A stretch of DNA of 59,489 nucleotides from Nymphaea colorata (taxonomy: Eukaryota > Streptophyta > Magnoliopsida > Nymphaeales > Nymphaeaceae), in NCBI RefSeq assembly GCF_008831285.2, contig NW_022205145.1, positions 1 to 59,489 on the forward strand, written 5' to 3'. This document shows positions 1 through 11,436 of the stretch, piece by piece. The notes under the pieces were generated by a model. That model was not told the DNA's origin. It worked only from the letters and a program-made list of their open reading frames with translations, and made no database searches. Each line of letters begins with the position of its first letter. The stretch's first letter is position 1. Position numbers and translations under genes: made by a program.

Positions 1-69
1 CAACCCCAACCCCAACCCCAACCCCAACCCCAACCCCAACCCCAACCCCAACCCCAACCCCAACCCCAA
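1..69. repeat. Left telomere, (CCCCAA)n
   Basis: Perfect CCCCAA repeats run from base 1 to about 69, that is T2G4 on the G-rich strand, the telomere type of Tetrahymena and Paramecium relatives. Unique sequence starts at base 70, and the stop codon of the first gene lies only about 40 bp further in, so the subtelomere is almost absent. Confidence 0.97.
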
Positions 70-109
70 TGATGATATATGCATTTGACATATGATAGTG
101 ATAAAAAAA

Positions 110-961
110 TCACACAAGCTGCTCGTGTTTTGCTTTTACTAGTGATTCATTGTAAGAAACCATAATTTCTTCTTTGATTTCTTCAATTTAGGACTATTTC
201 TCTTCCTCCAAAACTTCAATTTTTTCCTAAATGACTTCAATTATCGACTAATTTTTTTACACCTTCGGATGTTTATTTTCATATTCCTTTGCCATTTTCA
301 CCCATTTCCTATTGACGGAGGGCAGGTTGATGGCTGTTGATTTGGTGGATGAGCTTTTGTTCACCTTATTAGAATGAGCCTTGAAGATGCTCGCATTGTT
401 CTTGCCTCGCTTGCTTTGATGCCTATTGCTTTCCTGCACTAAGATGAGTGGAAATTACTCCTTCTTGTGCTTTGTTGTCTACGATTTGTTCTTGGCGATA
501 GGAGAGTAGCTGCACTGGGCGGTTCCTTTGTGTATAACAAGACAAGTCCCTTCGGCTCTACCCTTACTCAGTGTCTGCATAATAAAGTCTTTCATGGCGT
601 TGCCTTTGAACTTTTTGCCAACTTTCATCTTCTTCTCCACAAAATCATACTCGAAGGAAGACTTTTCGTCTTTAGAGAGTTCCTCCTACCTCTCTGTCGG
701 GCAGCCACTCTCTTTAACGGATTATTTTTCAGTTGCTTTCATTGTTTCAGTCTTGTTTATTTTGGCTGCCATCAGTTTTTGGTTGGTTTATGATTTTTGC
801 CTTGCGTTGCTGGACCGAATTTCCAGTTTTTCGAGGTTGATGGCTAGAGATTTATGGCTTTTCCTCGATGTAGTTACTCTGGAGTTTTTGGCTGGCAACT
901 GAACGGCTTCATTTCTTTTCTCGGCGGCCGTGAGCAGGTCGATTTTGAGCAGTCCTTCCAT
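110..961 (-). CDS. Basic, charged protein of unknown function
   Basis: A 283-codon frame without introns, starting MEGLLKID and ending at TGA (110-112). It stays open only if TAA and TAG are read as Gln; at least ten such codons occur in it. The protein is rich in Lys, Ser, Glu and Gln, has no membrane segment, and its last third (IEVLEEEK, IEEIKEEI) is likely a coiled coil. I recognise no family. It is the most distal left gene and is transcribed toward the telomere. The Met at 959-961 was chosen because the AT-rich, non-coding-looking sequence starts just upstream. The long frame, the biased composition and the Gln-type stops support a real gene; the function is unknown. Confidence 0.7.
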
Positions 962-1346
962 GTTGTCGACCTGTTCTGGCTTTTAGCGTGTCTTGCGATT
1001 GAGGGCTGATTTGTTAGACTTTTTTAATAACTTCTAATGTTCTTGCATAATAAATAATCTGAAAATAAGAAAATAATAGTTCTGTTAGCTTTTCAATCCC
1101 TATGTCAAATTTTATCCGCAGCTTATATAAGTTTTTATGAAAAGGCAAATTTACTCCATTTGCACTTTCGGCAAAATTAAATGAGATGATCAGGTGAAGC
1201 CTTTTGAAATTTGGCATCAGTTACAGTAAGTCAAGGATCTCCATCCGATTCTCATTTGTGTTATTTTTCGGCATATCTCTAGTCTTAGTGCGTAATAACT
1301 TTGAGATATTGAGTATGAGAGTAAACGCTTGCTTTATTTTTATTAT

Positions 1347-2060
1347 ATGACCTCTGTGAAATCGGCCTTCTGCGGTCCCAAGTACAAGATCATCCTGGTG
1401 GGGGACAGCGGGGTGGGCAAAACTTCTATCTTCTGCCAGTACATCCACAACGAAGTCTCGCTGGACCATCCGATGACCACCATCGACTTTCGTTACAAGA
1501 TGATCAAATTGCACGACAAGATAGTCAAACTCTGCATCTGGGATACTGCAGGCCAGGAGAAGTTTCGGTCCATCGTCGCCACCTACTTCAAGTCCTGCCA
1601 GGGAGTAATTCTCGTCTTCGATCTAACTTCCAGATAAAGCTGGTAAAATGTTCGGCAGGTGTGGTACGAGATGGCCCATAAGAGAGTCCCCAAGTCCATC
1701 TATCTTTTGCTCGGCAACAAGAAAGATTTGAAACGTTGCGTGTAGGTGGAAGAGATTCACAAGTGGTGCACTGAGAAGGGGATTTACTTCATCTAGACGT
1801 CAGCAGTGACGGGGTAGTCTATCGAGCAGGCCTTTTTCACTCTTGCCGCCTTGATCGACAGTAACTAATAGTATCTCATCACCAGTTCTTTCTCCGGAAA
1901 TACAAATTAGTATAGATCTGAAGCCACCAAGTAATGCACAAATACCAAGGAGGGATCGTAGCGTTCCTCCATCCTCGCAGTGTATAAGCATGAGAAATCA
2001 CCAAGTTTCTTTTTGAAGAAGCAGGAAAACGTGAAGAAGACAGAGAAGTGCTGCCGTTGA
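1347..2060 (+). CDS. Rab-family small GTPase
   Basis: A 237-residue intronless GTPase of the Rab branch, which controls vesicle targeting through a GTP/GDP switch. Visible motifs in order: P-loop GDSGVGKTS, switch I Thr in TTIDF, switch II WDTAGQEKFR, base-binding NKKDL and TSAVTG. The C-terminus ends Cys-Cys-Arg, a Rab-type geranylgeranylation site. Two TAA codons fall in the conserved stretch after the DLTSR motif, where relatives have polar residues; reading them as Gln gives DLTSRQSWQNVRQVW, direct proof of the altered code. The C-terminal variable region is about 50 residues, longer than usual. A Rab6/Rab11-like class is possible but I cannot fix the subfamily. Frame and motifs are intact. 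Confidence 0.95.
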
Positions 2061-2169
2061 TGGAGGTTTTTAAGATTTTTATATTCTTTTCTGATCGGAA
2101 TATGGATATACTATTGGCATCGCAATATTAGTTCTAAATGTATGCTTTATTATCCAATTATAAGTTAAA

Positions 2170-3102
2170 ATGTCAGAGGAAATGAATCGGCAAATGGCCA
2201 AGTATTTTGAAGTAGATGTGCCCACCCCCAACAAAAAAGAAATAGCTATCGATGAGCACCATTAGCATAGCATTGCTCATGAATAGGCTGAGACCTAGAA
2301 AGCAGAGCATCTGCATCATGGAGTATAGGAGGAATAGTAAACTCATGCTCCATAGGCATAAAACCACTAGATTCACGAGCACCACGGAAAGAGGAGAAAG
2401 AAAAAAGCTCACAAGGCGAAATAACTCCCACACCAGTATCACCACCACCCATCGGAAAAACATAAACACAGTGAACAGGCCAGGAATATGGCGGAAATCG
2501 ATGCATCTGAATCTCCAACTGCTCTCAAGGCGCCAGACAATGAATAACTGTAAGAAAGAGAAAAAGTTGAAGGAAATGAAGAGTAGATTATTCATGAAGG
2601 ATAAACTACATTAACCTCACACAACAGACACGAAGATATGCATGCAGATAAACCATAGAAAAACATATAAGAGAAAATCTAAGATCTTCCTCGTATCTAG
2701 CACATAGATCCTCATTAATAATCGAAGGATAGACCACAGCATTACGATATACACAAAAAGCATCATAGGAGCGATGAGCTAAGTAAGAGCTAGAACATAA
2801 TTGCGGAAAATGTGGGCAGGAACGAGATGATCCAGTCCACAAAGGAGGAAATCGACCATCCCACCTAGCTTCACCTCTCCGGCCACGAGAATGATATCGA
2901 GCATGCTTTCCTCAAAGGAGACACAAAGGATAACAACGACTCCCTACTAGTCCACAAAGTGGAGCAGCCACCACTCCAAACAAGTGAGCCACAGGTCCAA
3001 GAATATTCCCGCGCCAATATGCACATCAGTTCAGTGCGATAAAAGCCAGCGGAGGAGCAAGATTCAGTCAAGCCGTGGATATGCGGGTGCCAAATTATGT
3101 GA
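2170..3102 (+). CDS. His/Gln-rich protein with C-terminal CaaX box
   Basis: A 310-residue intronless protein starting MSEEMNRQMAKYF. It is low-complexity: His clusters, many Gln encoded by TAA/TAG, a basic patch near residues 75-85 (KRRKKKAHKAK) and acidic stretches. It ends CGCQIM, so the last four residues CQIM fit a CaaX prenylation box; Met at the last position usually favours farnesyltransferase, and the Cys two residues upstream could be palmitoylated. It is therefore probably a membrane-tethered adaptor. I recognise no other domain. It follows the Rab gene on the same strand about 110 bp downstream and is convergent with the MORN gene. Coding status is well supported by the continuous frame and the CaaX end; the role is inference. 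Confidence 0.75.
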
Positions 3103-3153
3103 TTTCAAATCCACGCTTATTGTGATAGGTGACATAGGTTATTAAAAAATGAA

Positions 3154-4375
3154 TCAATGCTGCACCCATTTGTGAGAAGTCCTCCAGCCGAAAGAAGTAT
3201 CATTCGTCACTCTCGATTGGATGTTCTTGCTCCTGTAGGTTCGCTTTACGAAACTTTTATTCCTGGTAACTTCGGGAATGATAGACAGCACAAAAGGCTC
3301 TTTTACTCTTTAGTCGTCGTAGTTGTTTGGCTTTATCTACTTTATGAGAGTGTTGTTTTAGAATAATCCTGTCTTGGGTTTTTCCCCTTTTACTTTGAAA
3401 GTACCTTTATAGTTAAATGTTTACCTAGACCGTTCGGAATGCCTGCTTTCCAGTCGCCTTTATATGTGCTTCCGTCCTGCCAGGTCATCTCTCCTTCTCC
3501 CTCTCTGGCATCATTCACGAACTGCCCTTTATACTTGTTTCCATTTTACCACTCAAACACTCCAAAACCGTTCTTTTTGTCGTTTTTAAAGTCTCCTTCG
3601 TAGTGGTCGCCCTTTGCGTTTGTCCATGTGCCTTTCCCCTGGCGAAGGCCCTGAACAAAGTCACCCTTATAGACCGATCCATCCTTCCAGTAGTATTAAC
3701 CGTATCCCTGGGGGGTTCCATTCTCGTAGAAGCCTTTGTAGACATCTCCATTTTTGAATTCCTACAGTCCTTCTCCGTGCTTGACGAACTTGGAGAAGAA
3801 GCCTACATGGGATGATTTCTACCTTGGTATTGGCTGGAGCGCGTGATGTAGATGCCGTATCCGTGAGCCTTGTTGTTCTTCCACTGGCCGATGTACTTGT
3901 CGCCCTCGCTGTTCCGCCACATGCCGTCGCCCTCCATCGAGCCGTTTTGGAAGTCCCCAATATAATACTCCTCATTGTATTTCAAGGAGCCCTCTCCGTG
4001 CGTGCGGTTGTTTTAGAAATCACCGATGTAGACTGACCCGTTGGGGAATTTCTGGTAGCCCTTGCCGCTCTTGAAGTTGAGGCTGAAGTTCCCCTCGTAG
4101 ACTGTGTCATCGGTGAGCAGTACGCCCAAGCCGTGCCGCATTCCTTTGTAGACTCCTCCGAAGTATAGTGAATTGTCCTTGAAGATAACTTCGTAGTTGG
4201 CTTGGCTCTTGAGTTCGTGCATTTAGAAGAGGGATTGATGCAGTTTGTAGTGGTGAGGAGAGGGGAAGGGACCGTATTAATGATGGTCGTATTATTCTGG
4301 ATTGATGTTGGTCGTTTTGGATTCATCTATCTTGGGCTCCGACTTCAATCGATATTTATTCTCCTCTTCGAGCAT
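3154..4375 (-). CDS. MORN-repeat protein
   Basis: A protein of about 393 residues made mostly of MORN repeats (pattern Y.G.F.....G.G.......G..Y.G), for example YIGDF, YEGNF, HGYGIY and YKGDF units from about residue 65 to 310, followed by a basic tail. MORN arrays tether proteins to membranes or cytoskeletal scaffolds, often at basal bodies in ciliates. Two 20-nt introns (3803-3822 and 3405-3424, both GTA...AG on the minus strand) must be removed to keep the repeats in register; each removal restores a canonical motif (YQGFF and NGLGTF). The start at 4375 is the first Met of the open frame. Convergent with the CaaX gene, with 51 bp between stops. Confidence 0.9.
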
Positions 4376-4541
4376 GGTCACTTATTAGGATAGCGATAAT
4401 AATAATTTATTAAATGTGTGAACCCATACTTACCCAAAAAGGCATAGCTATAGCTTCCCTGATGCATAAATGGATAAAGGACGTATGGGGAAGAGAGGGA
4501 TGCATGTTGTGCATAAACAAATTGAGGAAAGATCATTGCGA

Positions 4542-6000
4542 TCAGGATGATTACACTGCCTTCACCCACTCCTCGGCCCCACTCGACCTGAAGTGGTACA
4601 CTTTCTATTACGTGAATATTTCGAACTTCTCCTCGCTGTACAGCTTGATGCTGGAGCTGTCGTTGTTCTTCAACCTCAGCGCCTTCTTGGCAGTAAGGTC
4701 CTCGGAGCTGACCAGGTAGAGCTCCTTGTTCTTGCAGAGCAGCAGCAGGACGTAGGTGTAGAAGATGAAGGATTTTTCCTCCATGACTGATGACTTGATG
4801 ACCTCCTTTCCCTCTCCAGCTAGTTCCTTCACGATCTCCGCCTCTCTCTCTTTGATCAGCTGGTACTGTTCTTCAGCTTCCTTCTTCTCCTGCTCGTTCT
4901 TCTCGGGCTACTGCAAATCTGCGATGAAGGGGACTGGGGTGCTGAAGATGTTGTCGATATCCATGCCTCTGAAGTAGGGGTGGGATTTGAGTTTGGCGAA
5001 GTTGAGATCCTCCCTCGTGCAGGAGCCCAGTCTTTCGTCGGGGTTCTTGAGCAGCAGGCGCTTGATGAGGTCGATGGCTTCTTCAGTGATCGATTCGTTC
5101 TGCGATAGAGGACGGCTTACCTTCCCGAATATCACCTAAGCTTTCTTTATCTTCTCGAAGACTGCAAACTCGTAGTTGTCCTTGAAGGGAGTCTCCAGGT
5201 AGTAGAGCTGGTAGATGATGCATCCCAGCGCCCAGAGATCGGCAGAAGGCGGACAGTAGTTGTGTTCCAGCAATTCTGGGGAAATGTAGCTAAATAGTGG
5301 ATAAATTACTAGCAGGTGCCTACGAAGGTGGACCGCCTCTTCTTGAGAGCTTTGATCTCCTCGCTATCATCCTCGTCTAATTCTGCTCTCGACTGTTCCA
5401 GCTGATCCGATTTCTGCTTCAGCTTCAGGATGTGCTCTTTGAACTGCTGGGAGAGCAGTTTGCAATTAGTTATTTCAGCAGTGCCAAAGTCGATCAATTT
5501 CAGGTGGCCCCGCTTATCCAACATGAGGTTTTCGGGCTGAATGGGATTGAGGGTACCTTGAGGTCGCGGTGGGTGATCCCATTCGTATGGAGGTACTCTA
5601 GGATGTTGACGATTTCTGCGATGTAGAAGATTTTGACTTCTTCTGTGAGTTTGCCGATGTTGAGTTTGATGAAGTTGATGAACTCTCCGCCCTCGCAGTA
5701 CTCCTGAACGAAATAGAGGTTCGCCTTGTCCTGGAAGGTGTATTTGAGCTTGTTGATTCCGGGGTGCTTCATGGTGGAGAGAAGTTCCTTCTCGACCATG
5801 GCTTGGTATTCCTTTTCCTCTCGCTCCAGCTTCTTCTTCTGGATCTGTTTCATGGCATAGACCTTGCGGTCGGAGTTCTTGAGCACCATGAAGACGTCTC
5901 CGTAGGCGCCCTTTCCGAGCCGGTGTTTTTGTGTGAAGTCTTCGACGGTGAGGGAGGCTTTCTTCTTGGGCGGGCTTTGGTTTTCAGGCTTGTCCTCCAT
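4542..6000 (-). CDS. PDK1-like AGC protein kinase with C-terminal PH-like region
   Basis: A 472-residue serine/threonine kinase. Motifs in order: Gly loop GKGAYGDV, catalytic-lysine segment YAMKQI, HRDLKPENL, DFGTAE, an insert of about 40 charged residues, then the activation loop and APE-like segment STFVGTCYYISPELL, typical of 3-phosphoinositide-dependent kinase 1. The kinase core ends near HPYFRGMDI. A coiled linker leads to a C-terminal beta-rich region ending in WVKAVQ, matching the end of the PDK1 PH domain that binds PIP3. PDK1 activates other AGC kinases in growth signalling. Two 20-nt introns (5537-5556 and 5290-5309) are needed; removing them rebuilds HRDLKPEN and TCYYISPE exactly. 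No frame breaks. Confidence 0.92.
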
Positions 6001-6316
6001 CGTGAAGATTATATTATCAAGATGATATCTTGTTATAATATCTTTGTTGAAGCGCCGTAATTTAAATGTGTAAACCAGTGCCAATCCCCCCCTCCACTTT
6101 GCCAGGCCGCCAACTTTCAATTGTATTTGAAATTGAAACTGATGGCTTACCAAATATCCCTCAAATTAATGCCTTTAGGATAGTAATCCACCCATAGCTT
6201 TCTACTTTTGGATCTAACTTACAGTCCCTATTTCTAATGGATGGCTGGGGGGTTTATGCAAACAATCGTCCGCTGATAATTCTGGGTGGGTAGAATCAAA
6301 CAATATGCATATCAAT

Positions 6317-7311
6317 TCATACTCTTTTTTTCTAAGACTCAATTATAAATTTGCTAGGACTCAGCACAGCCAGGATCTCGATGGGCCGCTCCACCTCCTC
6401 CGGCTTTTGGGGCGTGGGACTGATCTCGATGCGGTCCATGAAGAAACGGCTTGAGTCGAACTTGTAGAAGTTGCGATCCGCCTTCCCCTTCTGCGGAGTC
6501 TAGAAGATGAGAGAGCCTAGATTTTCGCGAATCGCCATGGAGCGCTAGGACTTCTTGATGGAGCTGAAGGGCATGAGTCTGTTCTCGTTCTCCACGAACT
6601 TTTCAGTGGTTTTGGAGTGAAATTGTTGGTTCTCGATGATCCTATTCTGCGTGACGGTCATGTTCTTGTCGGTTTCGTCGAAGGCGGGGATTTTCTTTTT
6701 CTCTTGTCCGAACTCTGAGGGTTTCTGCTGGATATTCTTATCTTTGATCTTGATGACGTTCTCCTTGTTGTCGTAGATGATGGTGAGCAGCTCTCTCTCG
6801 ATCTTGACGAAGTGCTAGGAGGACTCGTGCTTGGAAAGGAAATACATCTTCTTCTTCAAAATGAGGTCTACGTCATCTAGGTGTTACCTGTGAGTATGTC
6901 CATGAGTTCTGCATTTTTCTTCTTCATGGTGGAGTTCCAATGATTTTTGATGGAGTTGTCGGTGCGTCCGGGCAGCATTTTGGTCATTTCGGCCCACTTG
7001 TTGCCGTGTGCGGTATGCGCCAGGAAGAGCACCCACTCCTCGTGGGGCATCCACTCGATCTTGAGGATGCTGGGATTGAGGTGGTTGTGCCAGCGTTCGC
7101 GACACTGCTTGCCCAGCCGTCCCTCTACGAATTTCGCGATGAATGACCACCTCTGCGGTCCGTACTTCTCGACCAGCTTGCGGACCAGGTTGTCCTCCTG
7201 TTCCGTCCAGGGCTTCTTTCGGAGGAAGCGAGAACGGTTGTTCTAGGATTCGATGTTGGAGTCGTTGTTATCTTCGTCGGGGAGCTACTCCTCCACGGCT
7301 TTCTTGCCCAT
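6317..7311 (-). CDS. R2R3-type Myb DNA-binding protein
   Basis: A 324-residue protein with two tandem Myb repeats. Repeat one (about residues 35-80) shows PWTEQED, WSFIAK and [11 protein letters not shown] with the three spaced Trp; repeat two (about 86-130) shows W..HEEW, NKWAEM and [12 protein letters not shown]. Such repeats bind DNA in the major groove, so this is probably a nuclear transcription or cell-cycle regulator. The remainder is Lys/Glu-rich and disordered. One 20-nt intron (6868-6887) separates the Myb part from the tail; splicing restores an open frame to TGA at 6317-6319. A c-Myb/CDC5-like origin is possible, but the start leaves no room for a third repeat upstream. Confidence 0.92.
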
Positions 7312-7708
7312 TTGAATACGCTTAATTTAAAAATAACGGTGACCATTTAATTAGACTCACCTAAAATACTATTACCATATGAACAGTCCCTCAACTACCT
7401 ACCACATACGCCCTTTGAATCCAAGAGAGATTACTGGCTTTTGAAGGTTTGCTTTGTACCATATTGGCCATAGAATGCCAATCATATGTATATGGGAATC
7501 GGCATAGATGGATCTACTGCTTGATAATAGCTTGAATATCTATCACTTTGATATGTTGAGGTTTGATGATCGCTATTTTTATATATCTAAAATATATATA
7601 GCCAGTATAGTTATTGCCAATATTGAGGTGGAGATGCCAGTGCGTTATTGGTGGAGCAATGGTAGGCGTGGTGGTTTCCAGTTAGCTGTCTTTATTATTA
7701 TATTCGAA

Positions 7709-8635
7709 ATGCAGAACTTTAACTCCAATTACCAGTCGGTTCCTGCGGGGTCGCTCTCCTCGCCGCGCGGGCAGGAGGATTTCCAGAAGATCTTCCACCG
7801 GTTGCGCGACCTGCAGGAAGTCCAGGACGAGTCCAGAAACGAACTCTGCCCAGTCTTCCTCGACGAAGAGTCACTCATAAAGACCAGGAGAGACTCCAAT
7901 TGGAGCGCACAGCAAGTCCCCACTCACGTCGATATACTCAAAGAACTATAAGACACTGCTCAGCCTACCATAAATTCGCCTTATTCTGTGCCAATCCATC
8001 GCAGAAGCTCGTACAACCTGCAGCTGGACCAGGACTTGCGCGACTCCAACCGCAAGCTGCAGGAGGACAATCGAAAACTCTTCAACTAGTGCATACGGCT
8101 CCGCAAAATATGCCGACTCCAGTAGTCCACCCATCCATTCACCAAGAAGACGCCCAGGGAGGACACCCACACAGCCGAGAACGAGTTCGCGGAAGAAAGG
8201 AGGGCCCTTAAGCAGCAAGTGGAGGAGCTCAAAGCGCACAATGCTACTCTCACCGGCCAAATAAAAGCCATGTAATAAGAACTGGCATCCCAGAGAGCTC
8301 TACTGCAGCGATACGATAGTACCTGTCTTCAGCTGGAGGAGGCAAGCAGGGCCAACGACGAGCTGCTGACCAAGGTGGTCAACTTGTAGCGCGAGTTGTA
8401 GGCGGTGGCCTCCCGAGCCACCTCCAAGAGCAGCCAGAGCATCAGCATCAACAACTCGACGCAGGAATCGCGGAAGACTGAGGTGGAGAAGGACCGCATG
8501 ATCAGCAACATGAAGATCGTGCACGAGTCCGAGAAGCTGAAGTTGCGGAACATCATCGAGGAGCTGCGGAAGGAGCTGGCAAGGAGCGGGCAGGGCGCTA
8601 GTTTTTCGAGTGTAGTGAGTCCTCGCAAGAAATGA
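7709..8635 (+). CDS. Coiled-coil protein, unknown
   Basis: An intronless frame of 308 codons starting MQNFNSNYQ and ending SPRKK-stop. Residues about 25-60 and 100-300 are Glu/Lys/Leu/Gln-rich with clear heptad character (RDLQEVQDESR, KQQVEELKAHN, LRNIIEELRKEL), separated by Ser-rich stretches. No enzymatic or membrane motif is visible. It is probably a structural protein of the cytoskeleton or basal body, as many ciliate coiled-coil proteins are, but this is inference from composition only. It is divergent from the Myb gene, with about 400 bp between starts. Confidence 0.75.
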
Positions 8636-9313
8636 GGGCGCAGTTTTGCCTGATTGGGTTATAATTAATTTCAACAATTGCTCGCACTAAACTCCAGCGT
8701 ATATCCGCAAACAGACCCACCGAATGAGCTGATCTTAGGATATGGACCCAGCACCATTGGTTTGGACTCGTGGGCAATCGACTGTGGACATCGTGACATT
8801 TTTTAATATGATTGGGAGTGTTTATTGTGTTGGTGAAATTTTAAACAAATGATTACAGGTGGGTGAAGGATAAGGGGGGCGGTTTGGGGTATTGTTCCGT
8901 TGAGTATGCCTGTTGCGCTATCTTTTCCATCGATCTTTATCGAAAGGTCTCTGCGTTTGGGATTTCGTAATTCAAATCAAAACTCCACCAATAAATATTA
9001 AACAAACTCTCCAGCATCCCGTTTTTTTTCTCGAATGAGTACAAAGAGCAATGGACTTGCGTGGTTATTCCCATAATCTTACTACAATTGCCCCTGTGGA
9101 AAAGGATCAGCCAGAAAAAGGTGAGATTTCACTTAAACGCGATTCTAACGTCGATAAAAATAGTGAAAAAAATAAGGGAGGGGGTGTGTGGTCGTAAGAA
9201 GGTGTATCTTGTCGAAATCAGCGGAGGGGGAGGGCCGATTAATTTTAAATAATAATCTACATTCGATTTTATTATTTAATTATTATTCCTGCCCTGGTTA
9301 AAGCTCAACTCAC
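8636..9313. other. Intergenic stretch
   Basis: About 680 bp of mixed, fairly AT-rich sequence between two plus-strand genes. A TGA-free frame begins at ATG 9051 but runs into the next gene, lacks the G/C-ending codons of neighbours and resembles no protein, so I do not call it. Promoter elements for the gene at 9314 are expected here, but none can be recognised. Confidence 0.5.
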
Positions 9314-9642
9314 ATGTTTTCCACACCCAATGCAATTTCAAAGTACAGTTTCGACGCCGACACCGAGGACAGCGAAATTAAGGCCCCTCGCCCCAGGTAA
9401 TCCTTTTTCCACGCAGGCCTCTCGAATCTGAGTAGCTACCTCCGGAATTCAAACTTGAGTAGCCTGACCTCTGCGAGGATTTTCGTGTGCGGTTGAGCCT
9501 GTAGGAGAAGGATCGGGTGGTCCTGCAGCGGAAGGGATCGCTGGACATGCACTACAGTATCCTCGGCTTTATCAATCGAAAAATTCGAGAAAAGAGCCGA
9601 CAGAGGATCATGAGCTAGGAGATATCCCACTACCAAATATGA
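9314..9642 (+). CDS. Small protein, unknown
   Basis: A 102-residue protein starting MFSTPNAISKYSF, with an acidic then charged body and a basic C-terminal half (NRKIREKSRQR). One 20-nt intron (9397-9416, GTAATC...GCAG) is required; without it TGA follows within a few codons, and after splicing the frame stays open to TGA 9640-9642. No domain is recognised. Codon use (GAG, AAG, CTC frequent) matches neighbouring genes. Small size and lack of homology keep confidence moderate. Confidence 0.6.
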
Positions 9643-9882
9643 AACTGACTCGTTCCTGCACCATTGATATTTATCGCGTTAATAATGCCGACCGCCCAAC
9701 AAAAAGATATAAAAAATGGCCTCTTCCTTCATTATTTACCTCCTTATTATAGTAGATTATTCAGAATATAAAGCAAGGTTGGCCCTCACCGATTCCCCAC
9801 CAAATATTGGGAGTGCATTTTTGATGATTGGATATAATAGTTTGGATCGTTTATTTACAGTTGCGTTGATAATTTAAATCAA

Positions 9883-11389
9883 ATGCATTAGGGAATGCAT
9901 GGAGACCACAATACCTCGCTCGAGGAACATCTCACCAATTCTATACGCAGGGCCAAGGAAAGGATCTATAACAATGCCATCAACAACTACTCGCAATCCA
10001 GTGAACTGTCGCTCTCATATCAGCATCCGCAGTAAGGAAGGAATAGAGTCAATTCGCAAAGAAACCCAACGTCCGCCAACAATCATAAATAATAGAGGAA
10101 TGTGCTGGCATCTGCGATGAGAACACTGCAAGAGAAAATAGCACAGCTTGACGAGAAAATAGGGAATTACAAACAAAAATCAAATAACCATAACTCATAA
10201 GTGAGCAACCTCGCAAGAGATAGCAACGTTAGGATACGTAAATCCCACGTCTAAAGTCCACTTTGATGGCCAAATAATAAGAAATGAAGAGAATGATGAG
10301 GAAAACAACGATTTAAATAATAAGAATGCAGATTTGGCATAGAGGGTGGAGGATCTGGAAGCGCAGCTGGAGAAGATAATATCTAAACAATTGGATTTCC
10401 AGTCTGAGAGCGAATTAGTGAAGACTATAAATAAAAATAGAAAGAAAACATGGCAACCATCCAGCAGCAGGCGCAAAAGATAATCGAGCAGTAACTGCAA
10501 ATTAGACAGCTATAACAATAAAAAAGAACGAATCAGGAAACTATCGAGCATTTAACCAAAAAAATATAAGAGGAGAAAAAGATAAACATGTGGTGGATCA
10601 AGCTCCACGAAAGTCAGTTAGGCGAAGTAGACCAAAAATAAAACAACAGTCTCGAGGTAAACGCATCCCAACACCCGCAACCTGCCAAATCTAACCATCC
10701 CAAAAGCCAGAAAATAACAACTTGGTCAGAAGAACAAGTAAATGTATTAAGCTTTGCAAAGAAGTAAAGCCAAGATCGCAGATCTCACCAAGTAGTGGTA
10801 CTTCATCACACACATAGCAAGCAATACGAGTAGAAATTCGGCGAAATGAAGCTGATTGCCTTGGAAATCGTTGAAAATGTTAACAAGGTGTACCCGCATC
10901 AAGGTCCCACATCAAATATCGTAAAGATATCACTATATAGTCACCACAAAGATACTCAAACTGGAAAACAACCACCTTTAGTCCCTCAGAAGCTTCTCCA
11001 ATAATGCAAGGAAAAGTAGAGTCATGGAGCGAATCAGCGGATCAAAGGAGAGGAAAAGGTCTCTAAAGATGGAAGACCTGAATTCCAGCGCTAAAAAGTC
11101 AAGAGAAGGCAGTCACAGCAAGAGCCACATGAAGAGACAGCCCATAGAGGAGCAGATAAGCCGGTCGGATAAGAAGGCAGTCACGAAGGAGGAAGACGAT
11201 TAGCTGTAGAAAATGTAGAAATAGGTGCATACGCTGATGAAGAAATACCGTAACATTGTGACTAAGGGCGAGCGGGACAAGAACAACGAGGAAATCCACA
11301 AAAAGATCGAGGATGCTGCTCGGGAGTACGAGTAGAAGCGAGCCAAATACGAGTAACTGAAGAAGCGGAAAGAGACAAGGAACTATTGA
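9883..11389 (+). CDS. Coiled-coil protein with several tiny introns
   Basis: Long Glu/Lys/Gln coiled-coil segments appear in turn in different frames, as expected for a multi-exon gene. The start MHQGMHGD at 9883 leads into LEEHLTNSIRRAKERIY. Introns that reconnect coil segments are 10238-10256 (19 nt), 10418-10440 (23 nt, begins GTG) and 10798-10817 (20 nt). The last segment (KKYRNIVTKGERDK ... KKRKETRNY) ends at TGA 11387-11389. Two joins, near 10657-10760 and 10880-10945, cannot be resolved with a GT-AG intron of usual size, so either atypical introns or single-base errors are present. It could be two adjacent genes, because a Met precedes ERISGSK at 11024. Role unknown; structural by composition. 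Confidence 0.55.
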
Positions 11390-11436
11390 TCATCATTATA
11401 TGTATGCTGCTTATGTAGAGATAAAGTTAGTGTAAA

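Noticed and set aside
9051-9410. TGA-free frame starting MDLRGYSHN upstream of the 102-residue gene
   Set aside because: No codon bias, overlaps the next gene in another frame, and long frames are common when only TGA stops.
10657-10738. Introns of 50-82 nt in the coiled-coil gene
   Set aside because: They would be far outside the 19-29 nt range seen elsewhere; a base error or short atypical intron is more likely.
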